64,000 bases of DNA, taken from positions 1,428,501 through 1,492,500 of the forward strand of contig NZ_JAUTAE010000001.1 of the NCBI RefSeq assembly GCF_030818415.1, in the 5' to 3' direction. Below the pieces are notes generated by a model that was not told where the DNA came from, did not search any database, and was given only the letters and a program-made list of their open reading frames with translations. Shown piece after piece: positions 41,212 to 50,925 of this stretch. The stretch is from Sphingomonas sp. SORGH_AS_0950. GTDB taxonomy: Bacteria; Pseudomonadota; Alphaproteobacteria; Sphingomonadales; Sphingomonadaceae. The stretch's first letter is position 1. The number at the start of each line of letters is the position of its first letter. Made by a program: the position numbers and the translations under genes.

Positions 41212-42180
41212 ATGCGGGGGACTAGCATCATCGGAACGATTGCGGCGGCCAGCCTGCTGGCCGGATGCAATGCGCATCAGTCGACCCTGGCCCCGTTCGG
41301 CGCGGATGCGCTCGATATTCGCCATCTTTTCATCATCATGCTGGTCGGCGCGGTGGTGATCGCGGCGGCGGTCGCGCTGTTGATGCGCCATGCCGTCCGC
41401 GCGCCCGAGGGGGCGATCAGCCATCGAGGCGGGATGCGGATCGTGCTGTGGCTGGGCGGGATCATCCCGACGATCGTCCTGCTCGGGCTGCTCGCCTATT
41501 CGCTTCCCTATATGCGCCCGCGCCCGGTCGCGCCCGCCGACCTGCAGATCGCGGTCGATGGCGAGCAATTCTGGTGGCGCGTCACCTATCGCCCCGCCGC
41601 CGGGACCCCGGTCGAGAGCGCCAACGAGATCCGCATCCCCACCGGCCGCACCGTCGCCTTCCGGCTGGGCGCCGGCGATGTGGTGCACAGCTTCTGGATT
41701 CCGGGGCTGGCGGGCAAGATGGACATGATCCCCGGCCGCACCAACACGCTGATCGTCCGCGCGGACAAGCCGGGCCGCTACCGCGGGCAATGCGCCGAAT
41801 TCTGCGGCCTGTCCCATGCGCTGATGGCGTTCGACGTCATCGCCATGCCCCCCGCCGCGTTCGACGCCTGGCTGGCCGGGCAGCGCCGCCCGGCGGTGGC
41901 AAGCGATAGCGAGGGCGCGCGGCTGTTCGCCGCCAATGGCTGTGGCGGCTGCCACACGGTCGCGGGCGTGACCGCGCGGACGCGGATCGGCCCCGACCTC
42001 ACCCATTTCGGATCGCGCCGCACGCTGGCGGCGGGCATCCTGCCGATGACCCCCGCCAATGTCGCAGGGTTCATCCGGCACCCCCAAAAGACCAAGCCGG
42101 GCGTCCGTATGCCGTCCTTCCCGCAACTGTCGCAGGATCAGGCCATGGCCCTCACCCGCTATCTGCAAGGCCTGAAATGA
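41212..42180 (+). CDS. ctaC: Cytochrome c oxidase subunit II with C-terminal haem-c domain (caa3 type)
   Basis: This 322-residue subunit has a lipobox SLLAGC (Cys19) and two membrane helices (about 36-60 and 76-98). A cupredoxin domain carries a complete CuA site: His159, Cys194, Glu196, Cys198, His202 and Met205. A cytochrome c domain has CGGCH at 244-248 and Met300 as the likely axial ligand. It should accept electrons and pass them to CuA and the subunit I haems. Its stop overlaps the subunit I/III start (ATGA), the first of four identical junction types in this operon. Confidence 0.95.
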   Translation: MRGTSIIGTIAAASLLAGCNAHQSTLAPFGADALDIRHLFIIMLVGAVVIAAAVALLMRHAVRAPEGAISHRGGMRIVLWLGGIIPTIVLLGLLAYSLPYMRPRPVAPADLQIAVDGEQFWWRVTYRPAAGTPVESANEIRIPTGRTVAFRLGAGDVVHSFWIPGLAGKMDMIPGRTNTLIVRADKPGRYRGQCAEFCGLSHALMAFDVIAMPPAAFDAWLAGQRRPAVASDSEGARLFAANGCGGCHTVAGVTARTRIGPDLTHFGSRRTLAAGILPMTPANVAGFIRHPQKTKPGVRMPSFPQLSQDQAMALTRYLQGLK

Positions 42181-44687
42181 GTCTCCACGCCCAGGACGAT
42201 CCCGCCCTCCGCGCCGCGCAGGAGGAGAGGCTTCGCGCGGTATGGAAGCCGCCGAGCGGCCTGTTCCTGCGCTGGACCGACACCAACAACAACCGGGTCG
42301 GCGTGTGGTACACGCTGACCGCCTTCGGCTTCATGCTGTTCGCCGGGGTGCTGGCGCTCATCATGCGGACCCAGCTGGCGGTGCCCGACAACGACCTTGT
42401 CTCGGCGAACACCTTCAACCAGCTGTTCACGCTGCACGGCTCGGTGATGATGTTCCTGTTCGCCGTGCCGATGTTCGAGGCGGTGTCGATCATCCTGCTG
42501 CCCCAGCTGCTCGGCGCGCGCGACCTGCCCTTTCCGCGCCTGTCGGCCTTTGGCTATTGGAGCTTCCTGATCGGCGGCGTCTTCGTCTCCGGCTCGATCT
42601 TCTTCAACGCCGCCCCCGATGGCGGCTGGTTCATGTATCCGCCGCTGACCACCCGCACCGACCTGTCGGGGCTGGGCGCCGATATCTGGATGCTGGGCCT
42701 GTCCTTCATCGAGGTGTCGTCGGTCGCCGCCGCGGTCGAGCTGATCGTCGGCGTGCTGAAATGCCGCCCGCCGGGGATGCGGCTGAACCTGATGCCGCTT
42801 TATGCCTGGTACATACTGGTCGTGGCGGTGATGATCCTGTTCGCCTTCCCACCGCTGATCGCGGGCGACCTGTTGTTCGAGATGGAGCGGCTGCTGAACT
42901 GGCCGTTCTTCGATGCGGCGCGCGGGGGCGATCCGCTGCTGTGGCAGCACCTGTTCTGGATCTTCGGCCATCCGGAAGTCTATATCGTCTTCCTGCCCTC
43001 CATCGCGCTGTTCGCGATGATGATCCCGACCTTCGCCCAGCGGCATCTGCTCGGCTACCCCTGGATCGTGCTGGCGGCGGTTGGCACCGCCTTCCTGTCG
43101 TTCGGCCTGTGGGTCCACCACATGTTCGCGACCGGCCTGCCCAAGATCAGCCTGGCCTTCTTCTCCGCCGCGTCCGAGGCGGTCGCCATCCCGACCGGCG
43201 TGCAGATCTTCGCCTTCATCGCCACGCTATGGGCGGGCAAGGTCAAATGGTCGACGCCGCTGCTCTACGCATCGGGCAGCCTCGCCATCTTCGTCATCGG
43301 CGGGTTGACCGGGGTGATGGTCGCGGTCGCGCCGTTCGACTGGCAGGCGCATGACACCTATTTCGTCGTCGCGCACCTGCATTACGTGCTGATCGGCGGC
43401 ACGCTGCTGCCGCTGTTCGGCGGGCTTTATTATTACTGGCCCCTGATCACCGGCAAGAAACTATCCGACCGGCTGGGGCGGACCGCCTTCTGGATCATGT
43501 TCGTCGGGGTCAACCTGACCTTCTTCCCGATGCATCTGTCGGGGCTGGAGGGGATGCCGCGCCGGGTCTTCACCTATCCGGCCGAGCTCAATATCGGCTG
43601 GCTCAACCTGGCGTCGACGGCAGGCTCCTATCTGTTCGCGACGGGCGTCCTCGTGCTGGTCGTCGACCTTGCCCTCTCCCCCACCCGCGCCAAGGCCCCG
43701 CGCAATCCGTGGAATGCGGGCACGCTGGAATGGCTGGCGCACCCGGATGACGAGGATTGGGGCATCCGCTCGGTCCCGCTGATCGAGAGCCGCTATCCGA
43801 TCTGGGACCAGAAGGATTTCGTCGCCAAGGTCGATGAGGGCCGCTTCTTCCTGCCCGATGCCGAGGAAGGCCGCCGCGAGACGATCATCACCTCGGTCCT
43901 CGACGCCAAGCCCGTCTCGGTGATCCGGCTGGGCACGCCCAGCGTCAAGCCGATGGCGACCGCCGTGGCGCTGGGCGCGGTGTTCATCCTGACCACCTAT
44001 CACCTCTATTGGCTCGCCGCGCTGTTCGGGGTGGTGACGCTGGCGGCGATCGTCTGGTGGCTGTGGGATACCGCCGAGATTCCCGAAAAGCCCGAAAAGC
44101 CGATCGGTCACGGCATGCGCATGCCGCTCTATATCTCGGGGCCCGCCGCGCCGGGATGGTGGGCGATGTTCATCACGATGATGGCCGACGCGACCGCCTT
44201 TTCGGGACTGGTCTTCGGATATTATTTCTACTGGACGATCCACCCCGATTTCGGCGCCGGGTTCGACGGGCCGGGGATCGGCGGGCCGATGCTGGCGCTG
44301 GGACTGTCGCTGGGCAGTTGGGCGGCGACGCTGGCGGCACGCGAGGTTCATGCGCGAGGCAGTGTCGCGGCGGCGCGCCTGCTGCTGCTGATCGGCGCGG
44401 GCGCGGCGGGGGCCAGCCTGTTCGCCGGGCTCGCCAGCCTGAGCGGGCTCGACCCCGAGGCCAATGTCTATCCGGCGATCGTATGGGTGCTGGTCGTCTG
44501 GACCGTCGTCCACGCCGCCGTCATGGTCGTCATGCAGCTCTATACGCTGGCTCGCAGCCTGGCGGGCCGGATGACGCCCATCCATGATGCCGACATCCGC
44601 AACATCACCGTCTATGCGCATTTCTTCGCGCTGACCGCGATCGTCACCTATCTGACGGTCGGGCTGTTTCCGGAGACGGGGCTGTGA
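42177..44687 (+). CDS. ctaD: Cytochrome c oxidase subunit I-III fusion with altered proton-channel residues
   Basis: This 836-residue fusion has subunit I to about residue 520, then subunit III-like helices from about 640. Metal ligands are intact: His87, His402 and His400 for the haems, and His265/His314/His315 for CuB, with cross-linking Tyr269 and Glu267 (GHPEVY). The position equivalent to K-channel Lys354 of Paracoccus is Gln343 (IPTGVQIF), and Ser291 corresponds to Ala280. D-channel Asp124 is kept (Asp116, ARDLPFP), but the Asn131/Asn132 pair is Ser123/Ala124. The enzyme should reduce oxygen. Pumping may differ from canonical A-type oxidases. Confidence 0.93.
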   Translation: MSLHAQDDPALRAAQEERLRAVWKPPSGLFLRWTDTNNNRVGVWYTLTAFGFMLFAGVLALIMRTQLAVPDNDLVSANTFNQLFTLHGSVMMFLFAVPMFEAVSIILLPQLLGARDLPFPRLSAFGYWSFLIGGVFVSGSIFFNAAPDGGWFMYPPLTTRTDLSGLGADIWMLGLSFIEVSSVAAAVELIVGVLKCRPPGMRLNLMPLYAWYILVVAVMILFAFPPLIAGDLLFEMERLLNWPFFDAARGGDPLLWQHLFWIFGHPEVYIVFLPSIALFAMMIPTFAQRHLLGYPWIVLAAVGTAFLSFGLWVHHMFATGLPKISLAFFSAASEAVAIPTGVQIFAFIATLWAGKVKWSTPLLYASGSLAIFVIGGLTGVMVAVAPFDWQAHDTYFVVAHLHYVLIGGTLLPLFGGLYYYWPLITGKKLSDRLGRTAFWIMFVGVNLTFFPMHLSGLEGMPRRVFTYPAELNIGWLNLASTAGSYLFATGVLVLVVDLALSPTRAKAPRNPWNAGTLEWLAHPDDEDWGIRSVPLIESRYPIWDQKDFVAKVDEGRFFLPDAEEGRRETIITSVLDAKPVSVIRLGTPSVKPMATAVALGAVFILTTYHLYWLAALFGVVTLAAIVWWLWDTAEIPEKPEKPIGHGMRMPLYISGPAAPGWWAMFITMMADATAFSGLVFGYYFYWTIHPDFGAGFDGPGIGGPMLALGLSLGSWAATLAAREVHARGSVAAARLLLLIGAGAAGASLFAGLASLSGLDPEANVYPAIVWVLVVWTVVHAAVMVVMQLYTLARSLAGRMTPIHDADIRNITVYAHFFALTAIVTYLTVGLFPETGL

Positions 44688-45061
44688 GGCGCTGGCTGAA
44701 GCGCGCGCACCGGCTGCGCGTCACGCTATGGACGCTGATCGTGCCGCCGACCGTCTGGGCGGTGCATTTCCTGCTCTCCTATCTCTGGGCGGCCGTCTCC
44801 TGCGCCAAGATCGGCGAATGGGCGCTGTTCCCCACCGTCTTTGCCATCGCCACGGCGGTCGCCTTGGTGATCATCGTCGCCTCGGGGCTGATCGCGTGGC
44901 AGCAGTCGCGCACGCCGGGCGATCCCCCGCCGCACAATGAAGGGACCGACATCGATCGGCTGCGATTCCTGGCCTATTCGACGCTGCTACTGGCTGGGCT
45001 GAGCTTCATCGCGGTGGTCTTCACCGCGTTGCCGGTCCTCATGCTGGGGGATTGCCGGTGA
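44684..45061 (+). CDS. Small three-helix membrane protein of the oxidase operon
   Basis: This 125-residue protein starts at a GTG overlapping the subunit I/III stop (GTGA). Three hydrophobic helices are seen (LWTLIVPPTVWAVHFLLSYLWAA, FPTVFAIATAVALVIIVASGLIAW, LAYSTLLLAGLSFIAVVFTALPVL). I do not recognise a named family. Its fixed place between the catalytic subunit and a CtaG-like assembly factor suggests an accessory subunit or assembly helper. Two Cys residues (SCAKIG, GDCR) are not in a CxxxC pattern. Confidence 0.75.
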   Translation: MRRWLKRAHRLRVTLWTLIVPPTVWAVHFLLSYLWAAVSCAKIGEWALFPTVFAIATAVALVIIVASGLIAWQQSRTPGDPPPHNEGTDIDRLRFLAYSTLLLAGLSFIAVVFTALPVLMLGDCR

Positions 45062-45636
45062 GGCGCGGCATGCTGATCGCGGGCCTCGCGCTGCTGCCGC
45101 TGGGCTGGATGCTCAGCCCGCTGGGCATGACCGGGCATATGGCCGCGCACATGATCGCGGTGGCGATCGCCGCGCCGCTCGTCGCGCTGGGGCTGCAGGG
45201 CCATGCCCTCGACCCCGCCGAGCGCTGGCCACGTCTCGCCAGCCCGATGGTCGCCGCGCTGGTCGAGGCGGTCGTGGTCTGGGGCTGGCATGTGCCCGCG
45301 CTCCGGCGGTTGGCCGATCACCAGCCGGTCTGGCTGGCCATCGAGCAGGCGAGTTTCCTGATCGCGGGCCTCTGGCTCTGGTCCGCCGTGCTGGCGCCGC
45401 GCCACCGCGCGAGCGGGGTTGCCGCGCTGCTCGTCACCTCGATGCATATGACCTTGCTCGGCGCGCTGATCGGGCTCGCCCCGCGCCCGCTCTACAGCCA
45501 TCACGGCGCGGGCGCACTGGAGGATCAGCAGCTGGCGGGCGTCATCATGCTGCTGGTCGGCGGCATCGCCTATCTGTGCGGAGGTCTCGCGATGCTCGGC
45601 CGCTTGCTTCAGGTCCGGCAGGAGGCGCACGCATGA
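45058..45636 (+). CDS. ctaG: Cytochrome c oxidase assembly protein, caa3 CtaG family
   Basis: About 192 residues with five or six helices and conserved-looking histidines (HMAAHMIAVAIAAPLVALG, VVVWGWHVPALRR, LVTSMHMTLLGALIGLAPRPLY). The sequence matches the caa3_CtaG family, which assists oxidase maturation, probably CuB insertion, and is unrelated to Cox11. The start used is a GTG at 45058 overlapping the previous stop (GTGA); a TTG two codons upstream is possible. It ends in an ATGA overlap with the cytochrome gene. Confidence 0.88.
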   Translation: MRRGMLIAGLALLPLGWMLSPLGMTGHMAAHMIAVAIAAPLVALGLQGHALDPAERWPRLASPMVAALVEAVVVWGWHVPALRRLADHQPVWLAIEQASFLIAGLWLWSAVLAPRHRASGVAALLVTSMHMTLLGALIGLAPRPLYSHHGAGALEDQQLAGVIMLLVGGIAYLCGGLAMLGRLLQVRQEAHA

Positions 45637-46667
45637 CGATCCGCATCACCTGGAAACGCGTCGTCGCGACGCTGATCGGCCTGTTCGCGCTGGGCATGGC
45701 CTTTGCCTGGTCGGGGGTCATGAACCTGGCCGCGTCGAGCGGACACTGGGCGATCACCGACTGGTTCCTGCACTGGGCGATGCGCAACTCGGTGCGCACC
45801 CATGCGGCCTTCTCCTCGCCCAAGGACCCCGCCGAGGCCAGCGGGCTGGTCAGCGCGGCGGGGCATTTCGCCAATGCCTGCGCGGTCTGCCACGGGGCCC
45901 CCGGCCAGAAGCCCGCCCCCGTCATGCAGGCGGCCACCCCGCCCGCCCCCGATCTGGCGGTCAATGCGCGCGAATGGACCGACCGGCAGCTGTTCTGGAT
46001 CCTGCAGCACGGCGTCAAATATACCGGCATGCCCGCCTGGGCGGTGCAGGACCGGCCGGACGAGGTGCGGCGCATGGTCGCCTTTGTCCGCCGCCTGCCC
46101 GACATGACCCCGGCCCAGTATCGCGCGCTGGTGGCCGAGGCGTCGCCGGCGGTCGATCCGGACAATTGCACCGGCTGCCACGGCACCGATGGTCGCGGAC
46201 GCGGGAGCCCCGACATTCCGATCCTGGGCGGACAGAACCCCGCCTATCTCCTCGCCGCGCTTCAGGGCTATGCGAACGGCACCCGGTCGAGCGCGGTGAT
46301 GCAGCAGGTCGCGATGCGGATGGACCCCATCGCGATGCAGACCGCCGCGCGCCGTTTCGCCGCCATGCCGGGGCTTGGCGGGCGTCCTTCCGGTGACGCG
46401 GCGGCGGCGCGGATCGTGACGCAGGGCCTGCCCGAGCGCCAATTGCCCGCCTGTGCCAGCTGCCACGCGCCCGGCAAGCCCTATCCGGTGATCGCCGGAC
46501 AACGCGCCAGCTATATCGCCGCGCGGCTCCGCCACTGGCAGGGCGACAAGAATGTCGTCGATGCGCGCAAGAGCCATGCGACCATGCCCGTCATCGCACG
46601 ACGCATCCCCAAGGAGATGATCGACCCGCTGGCCCGCTATCTGGCTGGCGAAGGCGAGCCCCGCTGA
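45633..46667 (+). CDS. Membrane-anchored tri-haem c-type cytochrome
   Basis: This 344-residue cytochrome has an N-terminal anchor (VVATLIGLFALGMAFAWSG) and three haem-binding sites: CAVCH (83-87), CTGCH (179-183) and CASCH (274-278). The first domain (to about 155) looks like a class I cytochrome. The second and third resemble the di-haem cytochrome c4/c553 group (YLLAALQGYANGTR, YIAARLRHWQGDK). It probably feeds electrons from a quinol-side donor to the subunit II haem c. It is the last gene of the five-gene operon and is convergent with the EAL gene. Confidence 0.92.
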   Translation: MTIRITWKRVVATLIGLFALGMAFAWSGVMNLAASSGHWAITDWFLHWAMRNSVRTHAAFSSPKDPAEASGLVSAAGHFANACAVCHGAPGQKPAPVMQAATPPAPDLAVNAREWTDRQLFWILQHGVKYTGMPAWAVQDRPDEVRRMVAFVRRLPDMTPAQYRALVAEASPAVDPDNCTGCHGTDGRGRGSPDIPILGGQNPAYLLAALQGYANGTRSSAVMQQVAMRMDPIAMQTAARRFAAMPGLGGRPSGDAAAARIVTQGLPERQLPACASCHAPGKPYPVIAGQRASYIAARLRHWQGDKNVVDARKSHATMPVIARRIPKEMIDPLARYLAGEGEPR

Positions 46668-46677
46668 CCGGGGCGGC

Positions 46678-47448
46678 TCAGCCCATCGCCGCCCAGGATG
46701 GTTCCTCGGGGACCATGCCGGGCGGCAGGCACCGGAAGCCGGGCCGCGCGAACAGATAGCCCTGCATATAGCGGACGCCCAGGCGGCGCAGCGTGTCATA
46801 TTCGCCGAGCGTCTCGACCCCCTCGGCCATGACGGCCATGCCCATCTTGTCGGCGATGCGGATGACCCCTTCCACGATCATGCGGCGCGGCATCGCCTCG
46901 TCGATCCCGCGGATCAGCGCCATGTCGAGCTTGATATAATCGGTCCTGACCTGCCCCAGCAGCGTCAGCCCGGCCTGCCCCGCGCCGAAATCGTCGATCG
47001 CGGTGCCGAAGCCCATATGCGAATAGGTATCGAGGATCGTCTTCAACGCCGCACCGTCGCCCGGATCGGCGCGCTCCGAAAACTCGAAGATCAACCGTTC
47101 GGGCGGCAGGTTCAGTCGCCGCGCGGTCTCCAGCGTGGGCTCAAGGCAGGCGATCGGACAATAGACCGTGGCCGGCAGGAAGTTGATCGCCAGCCGCGCA
47201 TCGCCGTCGAGCAGCCCGGCGGCCACCGCCCCCTCGATCGCGGTCACCCGGCATTGCTGGTCGAAGGCATAGAGCGTGTCCGGCGTCACCTTGGCCAGGA
47301 TGCTCGCGGCGCTTTCTCCCTTGCTGCCCCGGACCAGCGCCTCATAGGCCATGGGTCGGCCGGTCGAGACGTCCATGATCGGCTGAAACGCCATGGCCAT
47401 GGGAAAGACGGCATATTCGGTGTGAGAGCGGCGATACCCCGGCTGCAT
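46678..47448 (-). CDS. EAL-domain cyclic-di-GMP phosphodiesterase
   Basis: A 256-residue stand-alone EAL protein. Catalytic elements appear complete: Glu36 in EALVRG, Asn in INFLPA, Glu in IFEFSE, paired Asp in AIDDFGAG, Lys in KLDMALI and Glu in MAEGVETL. It should hydrolyse c-di-GMP to pGpG. No sensor, GGDEF or membrane domain is attached, so regulation must be by expression or partner. AAGGAG precedes the ATG. Confidence 0.92.
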   Translation of the reverse strand: MQPGYRRSHTEYAVFPMAMAFQPIMDVSTGRPMAYEALVRGSKGESAASILAKVTPDTLYAFDQQCRVTAIEGAVAAGLLDGDARLAINFLPATVYCPIACLEPTLETARRLNLPPERLIFEFSERADPGDGAALKTILDTYSHMGFGTAIDDFGAGQAGLTLLGQVRTDYIKLDMALIRGIDEAMPRRMIVEGVIRIADKMGMAVMAEGVETLGEYDTLRRLGVRYMQGYLFARPGFRCLPPGMVPEEPSWAAMG

Positions 47449-47823
47449 GGCAATCTCCTTCGCCCGAAAGCATAGGGCAAAGCCACTAAATCGCCGTTAA
47501 TTGTCGGAGCCTTGCCGACATAGCCATGCGAGCGGCTGGAATATTCATAATGCTTGGGGGGAATCATCGACCGCCATCGGCATCATCTTATGATGCGGCG
47601 ATATTTTCTGTTCTCTGGTGAGGATGACAGGGAGATTGCCGTCCTCGGATGACAGCCCGGTGTGGGGCGCCTTCGCAAGCGTCCGGTTCGTGGCGATGCC
47701 CCACCCCAACCCCTCCCCTGAAGGGGAGGGGCTCGCATGGGCGCGGCGCAATGTCGTCGTGGTCGAGGCGCGAGGGCGAAGCCGTTGCCGACAGCATCGC
47801 GCGCGGCGTTTTCGCCAATGCAA
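47449..47823. other. Intergenic stretch with one palindromic repeat
   Basis: About 375 bp between the EAL gene and the tRNA-Val terminator without a supported gene. CCCCTCCCCT and AGGGGAGGGG form a palindrome at 47710-47731, related to other G/C palindromes in the window. The A/T-richer part at 47470-47640 is probably the EAL promoter region. Confidence 0.45.
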
Positions 47824-47870
47824 AATGGCCGCCCGATCATCTTCCGGCGGGGAAGAGACGGGCGGCCATT
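47824..47870 (-). terminator. Terminator of tRNA-Val
   Basis: Arms AATGGCCGCCCG and CGGGCGGCCATT form a 12-bp stem, and minus-strand transcripts continue into ATTTTGC. It lies 11 bp beyond the CCA end of the tRNA. Confidence 0.7.
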
Positions 47871-47880
47871 GCCATTTGCA

Positions 47881-47955
47881 TGGTGGGCGCGACAGGGATT
47901 GAACCTGTGACCCCACCCGTGTGAAGGGTGTGCTCTACCGCTGAGCTACGCGCCC
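47881..47955 (-). tRNA. tRNA-Val (anticodon CAC)
   Basis: The minus strand begins GGGCGCGTAGCTCAGCGG and ends in an encoded CCA. The acceptor stem GGGCGCG/CGCGCCC, anticodon stem CACCC/GGGTG around loop TTCACAC, and the T-arm GGTTCAATCCC are all present. The anticodon CAC reads GUG valine codons. The position is next to hupB. Confidence 0.95.
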
Positions 47956-48019
47956 GGTAACCGGGAGAGGCGCCTTTAGGCGGCGGCGAACCGCCTGTCC
48001 AGCCCCAAAATCGAGAAAA

Positions 48020-48292
48020 TCAGTTCACCGAGTCCTTGAGCAGCTTGCCCGGCTTGAACTTGGGCTGCGACGACGCCTTGATCGTCATCGGCTCGCCAGT
48101 GCGGGGGTTGCGGCCGGTCGACGCCTTGCGCTTGGACACCGAAAAGGTGCCGAAACCGACCAGGCGGACCTCGTCCCCCTTCTTCAGCGCGGCGGTAATC
48201 GATTCGAACACGGCATCCACGGCCTTGACCGCATCCCCGCGCGCCAGCCCTGAGGAGTCGGCGACGGTGGCGATCAGCTCCTGCTTGTTCAT
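48020..48292 (-). CDS. hupB: HU family DNA-binding protein
   Basis: This 90-residue nucleoid protein begins MNKQELIATVADSSGLARGDA. It has the HU signature GFGTFSVSKRKASTGRNP, then the beta-arm region and a C-terminal KPGKLLKDSVN. It binds and bends DNA as a dimer. It lies downstream of lon on the same strand, as in many proteobacteria, but 201 bp and a hairpin separate them. Confidence 0.95.
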   Translation of the reverse strand: MNKQELIATVADSSGLARGDAVKAVDAVFESITAALKKGDEVRLVGFGTFSVSKRKASTGRNPRTGEPMTIKASSQPKFKPGKLLKDSVN

Positions 48293-48451
48293 TCCATAAC
48301 CCCCTATGATCCCGATATTAAAACGAGCCTAACTGCTGACGCCCGAATATCAAAGTGCCGATAATGCCGGACCCGGCGGCGCTGTCAAACCCCCGTTTCC
48401 CGCAAAAGCGAAGGATCGCGCAAACAGAAGCCCGTGTCAGGACGATGACAA

Positions 48452-48479
48452 GGGCCGCCCCTCCTTCGACGGACGGCCC
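48452..48479 (-). terminator. Hairpin after lon
   Basis: GGGCCG at 48452-48457 and CGGCCC at 48474-48479 form the base of a stem-loop 15 bp beyond the lon stop. The following minus-strand bases TTGTCATCG are only weakly T-rich. Confidence 0.5.
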
Positions 48480-48493
48480 CTGCGATGCGACGA

Positions 48494-50920
48494 TCAGTGG
48501 TGGCGTTCGCCCCCGACCGCCGGGATCGGCGCGGGCGGCAGTGCCGCCAGCTCGTCCGCATCGGTCCAGTCGATCGCCTCCAGCGGCCCGACCAGCGCCA
48601 GGCGCAGCACCTCGTCGACATGCGCGACCGGCACGATCTTCAAGCCCTCGCGGATATTGGCCGGGATGTCGGCCAGATCCTTCTCATTCTCCTGCGGGAT
48701 GAGGACGGTGGTGATCCCGCCCCGCAGCGCCGCAAGCAGCTTTTCCTTCAGGCCGCCGATCGGCAGCACGCGGCCGCGCAGCGTGACCTCGCCGGTCATC
48801 GCCACATCCTTGCGCACCGCGATCCCGGTCAGCGTCGAGACGATCGAGGTGACCAGGCCGATACCCGCCGACGGGCCATCCTTGGGCACCGCGCCCTCGG
48901 GCAGGTGGATATGGATATCCTTGCGGTGGAACAGCGACGGCTTGATCCCGAAGCTGGGGCTGCGCGCCTGGACGAAGCTGAAGGCGGCCTGGACCGATTC
49001 CTTCATGACGTCGCCCAGCTTGCCGGTGGTCTTCACCTGGCCCTTGCCCGGCACCGTCACCGATTCGATGGTCAGCAGCTCGCCGCCCACCTCGGTCCAG
49101 GCGAGACCCGTGACCGCGCCGATCTGATCCTCCTGTTCGGACAGGCCATGGCGATACTTCTGCACGCCCGCGAATTCGTGGAGGTTTTCGGGCGTGATCG
49201 TCACCGACGTCGCCTTGCCCTCCAGAATCTGGCGCAGCGCCTTGCGGGCGAGACGCGCGATCTCACGCTCCAGGGTACGCACGCCCGCCTCGCGGGTGTA
49301 ACGCTGGATCAGCGCACGCAGGCCGTCTTGCGTCAGCGTGAACTCGCCGTCCTTCAGGCCATGGGTCTCGACCTGCTTGGCGACCAGATGGCGCTCGGCG
49401 ATCTCGACCTTCTCATCCTCGGTATAGCCCTCCAGTCGGATGATCTCCATGCGGTCGAGCAGCGGCTGCGGCAGGTTGAGCGTGTTCGCGGTGCACACGA
49501 ACATCACGTCCGACAGATCGATGTCGATCTCCAGATAGTGATCGTTGAACTTGGCGTTCTGTTCGGGGTCCAGCACCTCCAGCAGCGCCGAGGCGGGGTC
49601 ACCGCGGAAATCCTGGCCCAGCTTGTCGATCTCGTCGAGCAGGAACAGCGGGTTGGACGTGCCGGCCTTTTTCAGGTTGGTCACGATCTTGCCCGGCAGC
49701 GAGCCGATATAGGTCCGGCGGTGGCCGCGAATCTCGGCCTCGTCGCGCACGCCGCCCAACGACTGGCGGATGAACTCGCGCCCGCACGCCTTGGCGATCG
49801 ACTGGCCCAGCGAGGTCTTGCCGACGCCCGGCGGGCCGACGAGGCACAGGATCGGCCCCTTCAGCTTGTTGGTGCGCGCCTGCACGCCGAGATATTCGAC
49901 GATCCGGTCCTTCACCTTCTCCAGCGCATAATGATCCTGGTCGAGGATCGCCTGCGCCGCCGCAATGTCCTTCTTGACCTTGGACTTCTTGCCCCAGGGC
50001 AGACCCAGCAGCACGTCGAGATAGTTGCGCACGACGGTCGCCTCGGCGCTCATCGGCGCCATGGTCTTCAGCTTCTTCAGCTCGGCGGTCGCCTTGGTCC
50101 GCGCTTCCTTGGACAGCTTGAGCGTCGCGATCTTCTGGGTCAGCTCGGCGATCTCGTCGCCGTCGCCGTCCTCGCTCTCATTGCCCAGCTCGCGCTGGAT
50201 CGCCTTGAGCTGCTCGTTGAGATAATATTCGCGCTGCGTCTTCTCCATCTGGCGCTTGACGCGGCTCTTGATCTTCTTCTCGACCTGCAGGACGCCGAGT
50301 TCGCCTTCCATCAGGGCATAGGCCATCTCCAGCCGCTTGGCCGGATCGGTCTCCACCAGAAGCGCCTGCTTGTCGGCGACCTTGACCGAGATGTTGGCGG
50401 CGACGGCATCGGCCAGCTGCGAGGCATCCTCGATCTCGGCCAGCTGCACCGCGGTCTCGGCGGGCAGCTTGCGGTTGAGCTTGGCGTAATTCTCGAACTG
50501 GTCGACCACCGAGCGCATGAGGGCGGCGATCTGCGCCTTCATGTCATGGTCCTGCTCTTCCAGCGCGGCCTCGTCGGCCTCGACCGGGGTCGCGTCGATC
50601 GTGGCGGTCAGGAAGGCGCCCGATTCGTCCAGCTCGGCCAGGCGACCGCGCACCTTGCCCTCGACCAGCACGCGGACGGTGCCGTCGGGCAGCTTGAGCA
50701 GTTGCAGGACGGTGGCGGTGACGCCGATCTCATACAGATCCTCGCGCGCCGGATCGTCCTCGGCGGGATCGAGCTGGGCGACCAGGAAAATCTCCTTGTC
50801 CGCCGCCATCGCCGCCTCGAGCGCCGCGACCGATTTGTCGCGACCGACGAACAGGGGGACGATCATGTGCGGGAATACGACGATGTCACGCAGCGGAAGG
50901 ACGGGATAGGACTGGTTCAT
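48494..50920 (-). CDS. lon: ATP-dependent protease Lon
   Basis: This 808-residue protease starts at [19 protein letters not shown]; in-frame codons upstream are leader, and GGAG lies 5 nt before this ATG. The N-domain is followed by a coiled-coil stretch and an AAA+ module with Walker A GPPGVGKT (362-369). The protease domain carries Ser684 in KDGPSAGIG and Lys727 in GGLKEK, the catalytic dyad. It degrades misfolded and regulatory proteins. A heat-shock-like promoter and a leader with two alternative hairpins lie upstream. It is part of the conserved tig/clp/lon/hup neighbourhood. Confidence 0.97.
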   Translation of the reverse strand: MNQSYPVLPLRDIVVFPHMIVPLFVGRDKSVAALEAAMAADKEIFLVAQLDPAEDDPAREDLYEIGVTATVLQLLKLPDGTVRVLVEGKVRGRLAELDESGAFLTATIDATPVEADEAALEEQDHDMKAQIAALMRSVVDQFENYAKLNRKLPAETAVQLAEIEDASQLADAVAANISVKVADKQALLVETDPAKRLEMAYALMEGELGVLQVEKKIKSRVKRQMEKTQREYYLNEQLKAIQRELGNESEDGDGDEIAELTQKIATLKLSKEARTKATAELKKLKTMAPMSAEATVVRNYLDVLLGLPWGKKSKVKKDIAAAQAILDQDHYALEKVKDRIVEYLGVQARTNKLKGPILCLVGPPGVGKTSLGQSIAKACGREFIRQSLGGVRDEAEIRGHRRTYIGSLPGKIVTNLKKAGTSNPLFLLDEIDKLGQDFRGDPASALLEVLDPEQNAKFNDHYLEIDIDLSDVMFVCTANTLNLPQPLLDRMEIIRLEGYTEDEKVEIAERHLVAKQVETHGLKDGEFTLTQDGLRALIQRYTREAGVRTLEREIARLARKALRQILEGKATSVTITPENLHEFAGVQKYRHGLSEQEDQIGAVTGLAWTEVGGELLTIESVTVPGKGQVKTTGKLGDVMKESVQAAFSFVQARSPSFGIKPSLFHRKDIHIHLPEGAVPKDGPSAGIGLVTSIVSTLTGIAVRKDVAMTGEVTLRGRVLPIGGLKEKLLAALRGGITTVLIPQENEKDLADIPANIREGLKIVPVAHVDEVLRLALVGPLEAIDWTDADELAALPPAPIPAVGGERHH

Positions 50921-50925
50921 GCAAA

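Noticed and set aside
47545..47916. Minus-strand frame of 123 codons next to tRNA-Val
   Set aside because: It runs through the tRNA terminator and a palindromic repeat, and the protein is Arg/Pro-rich with no start signal.
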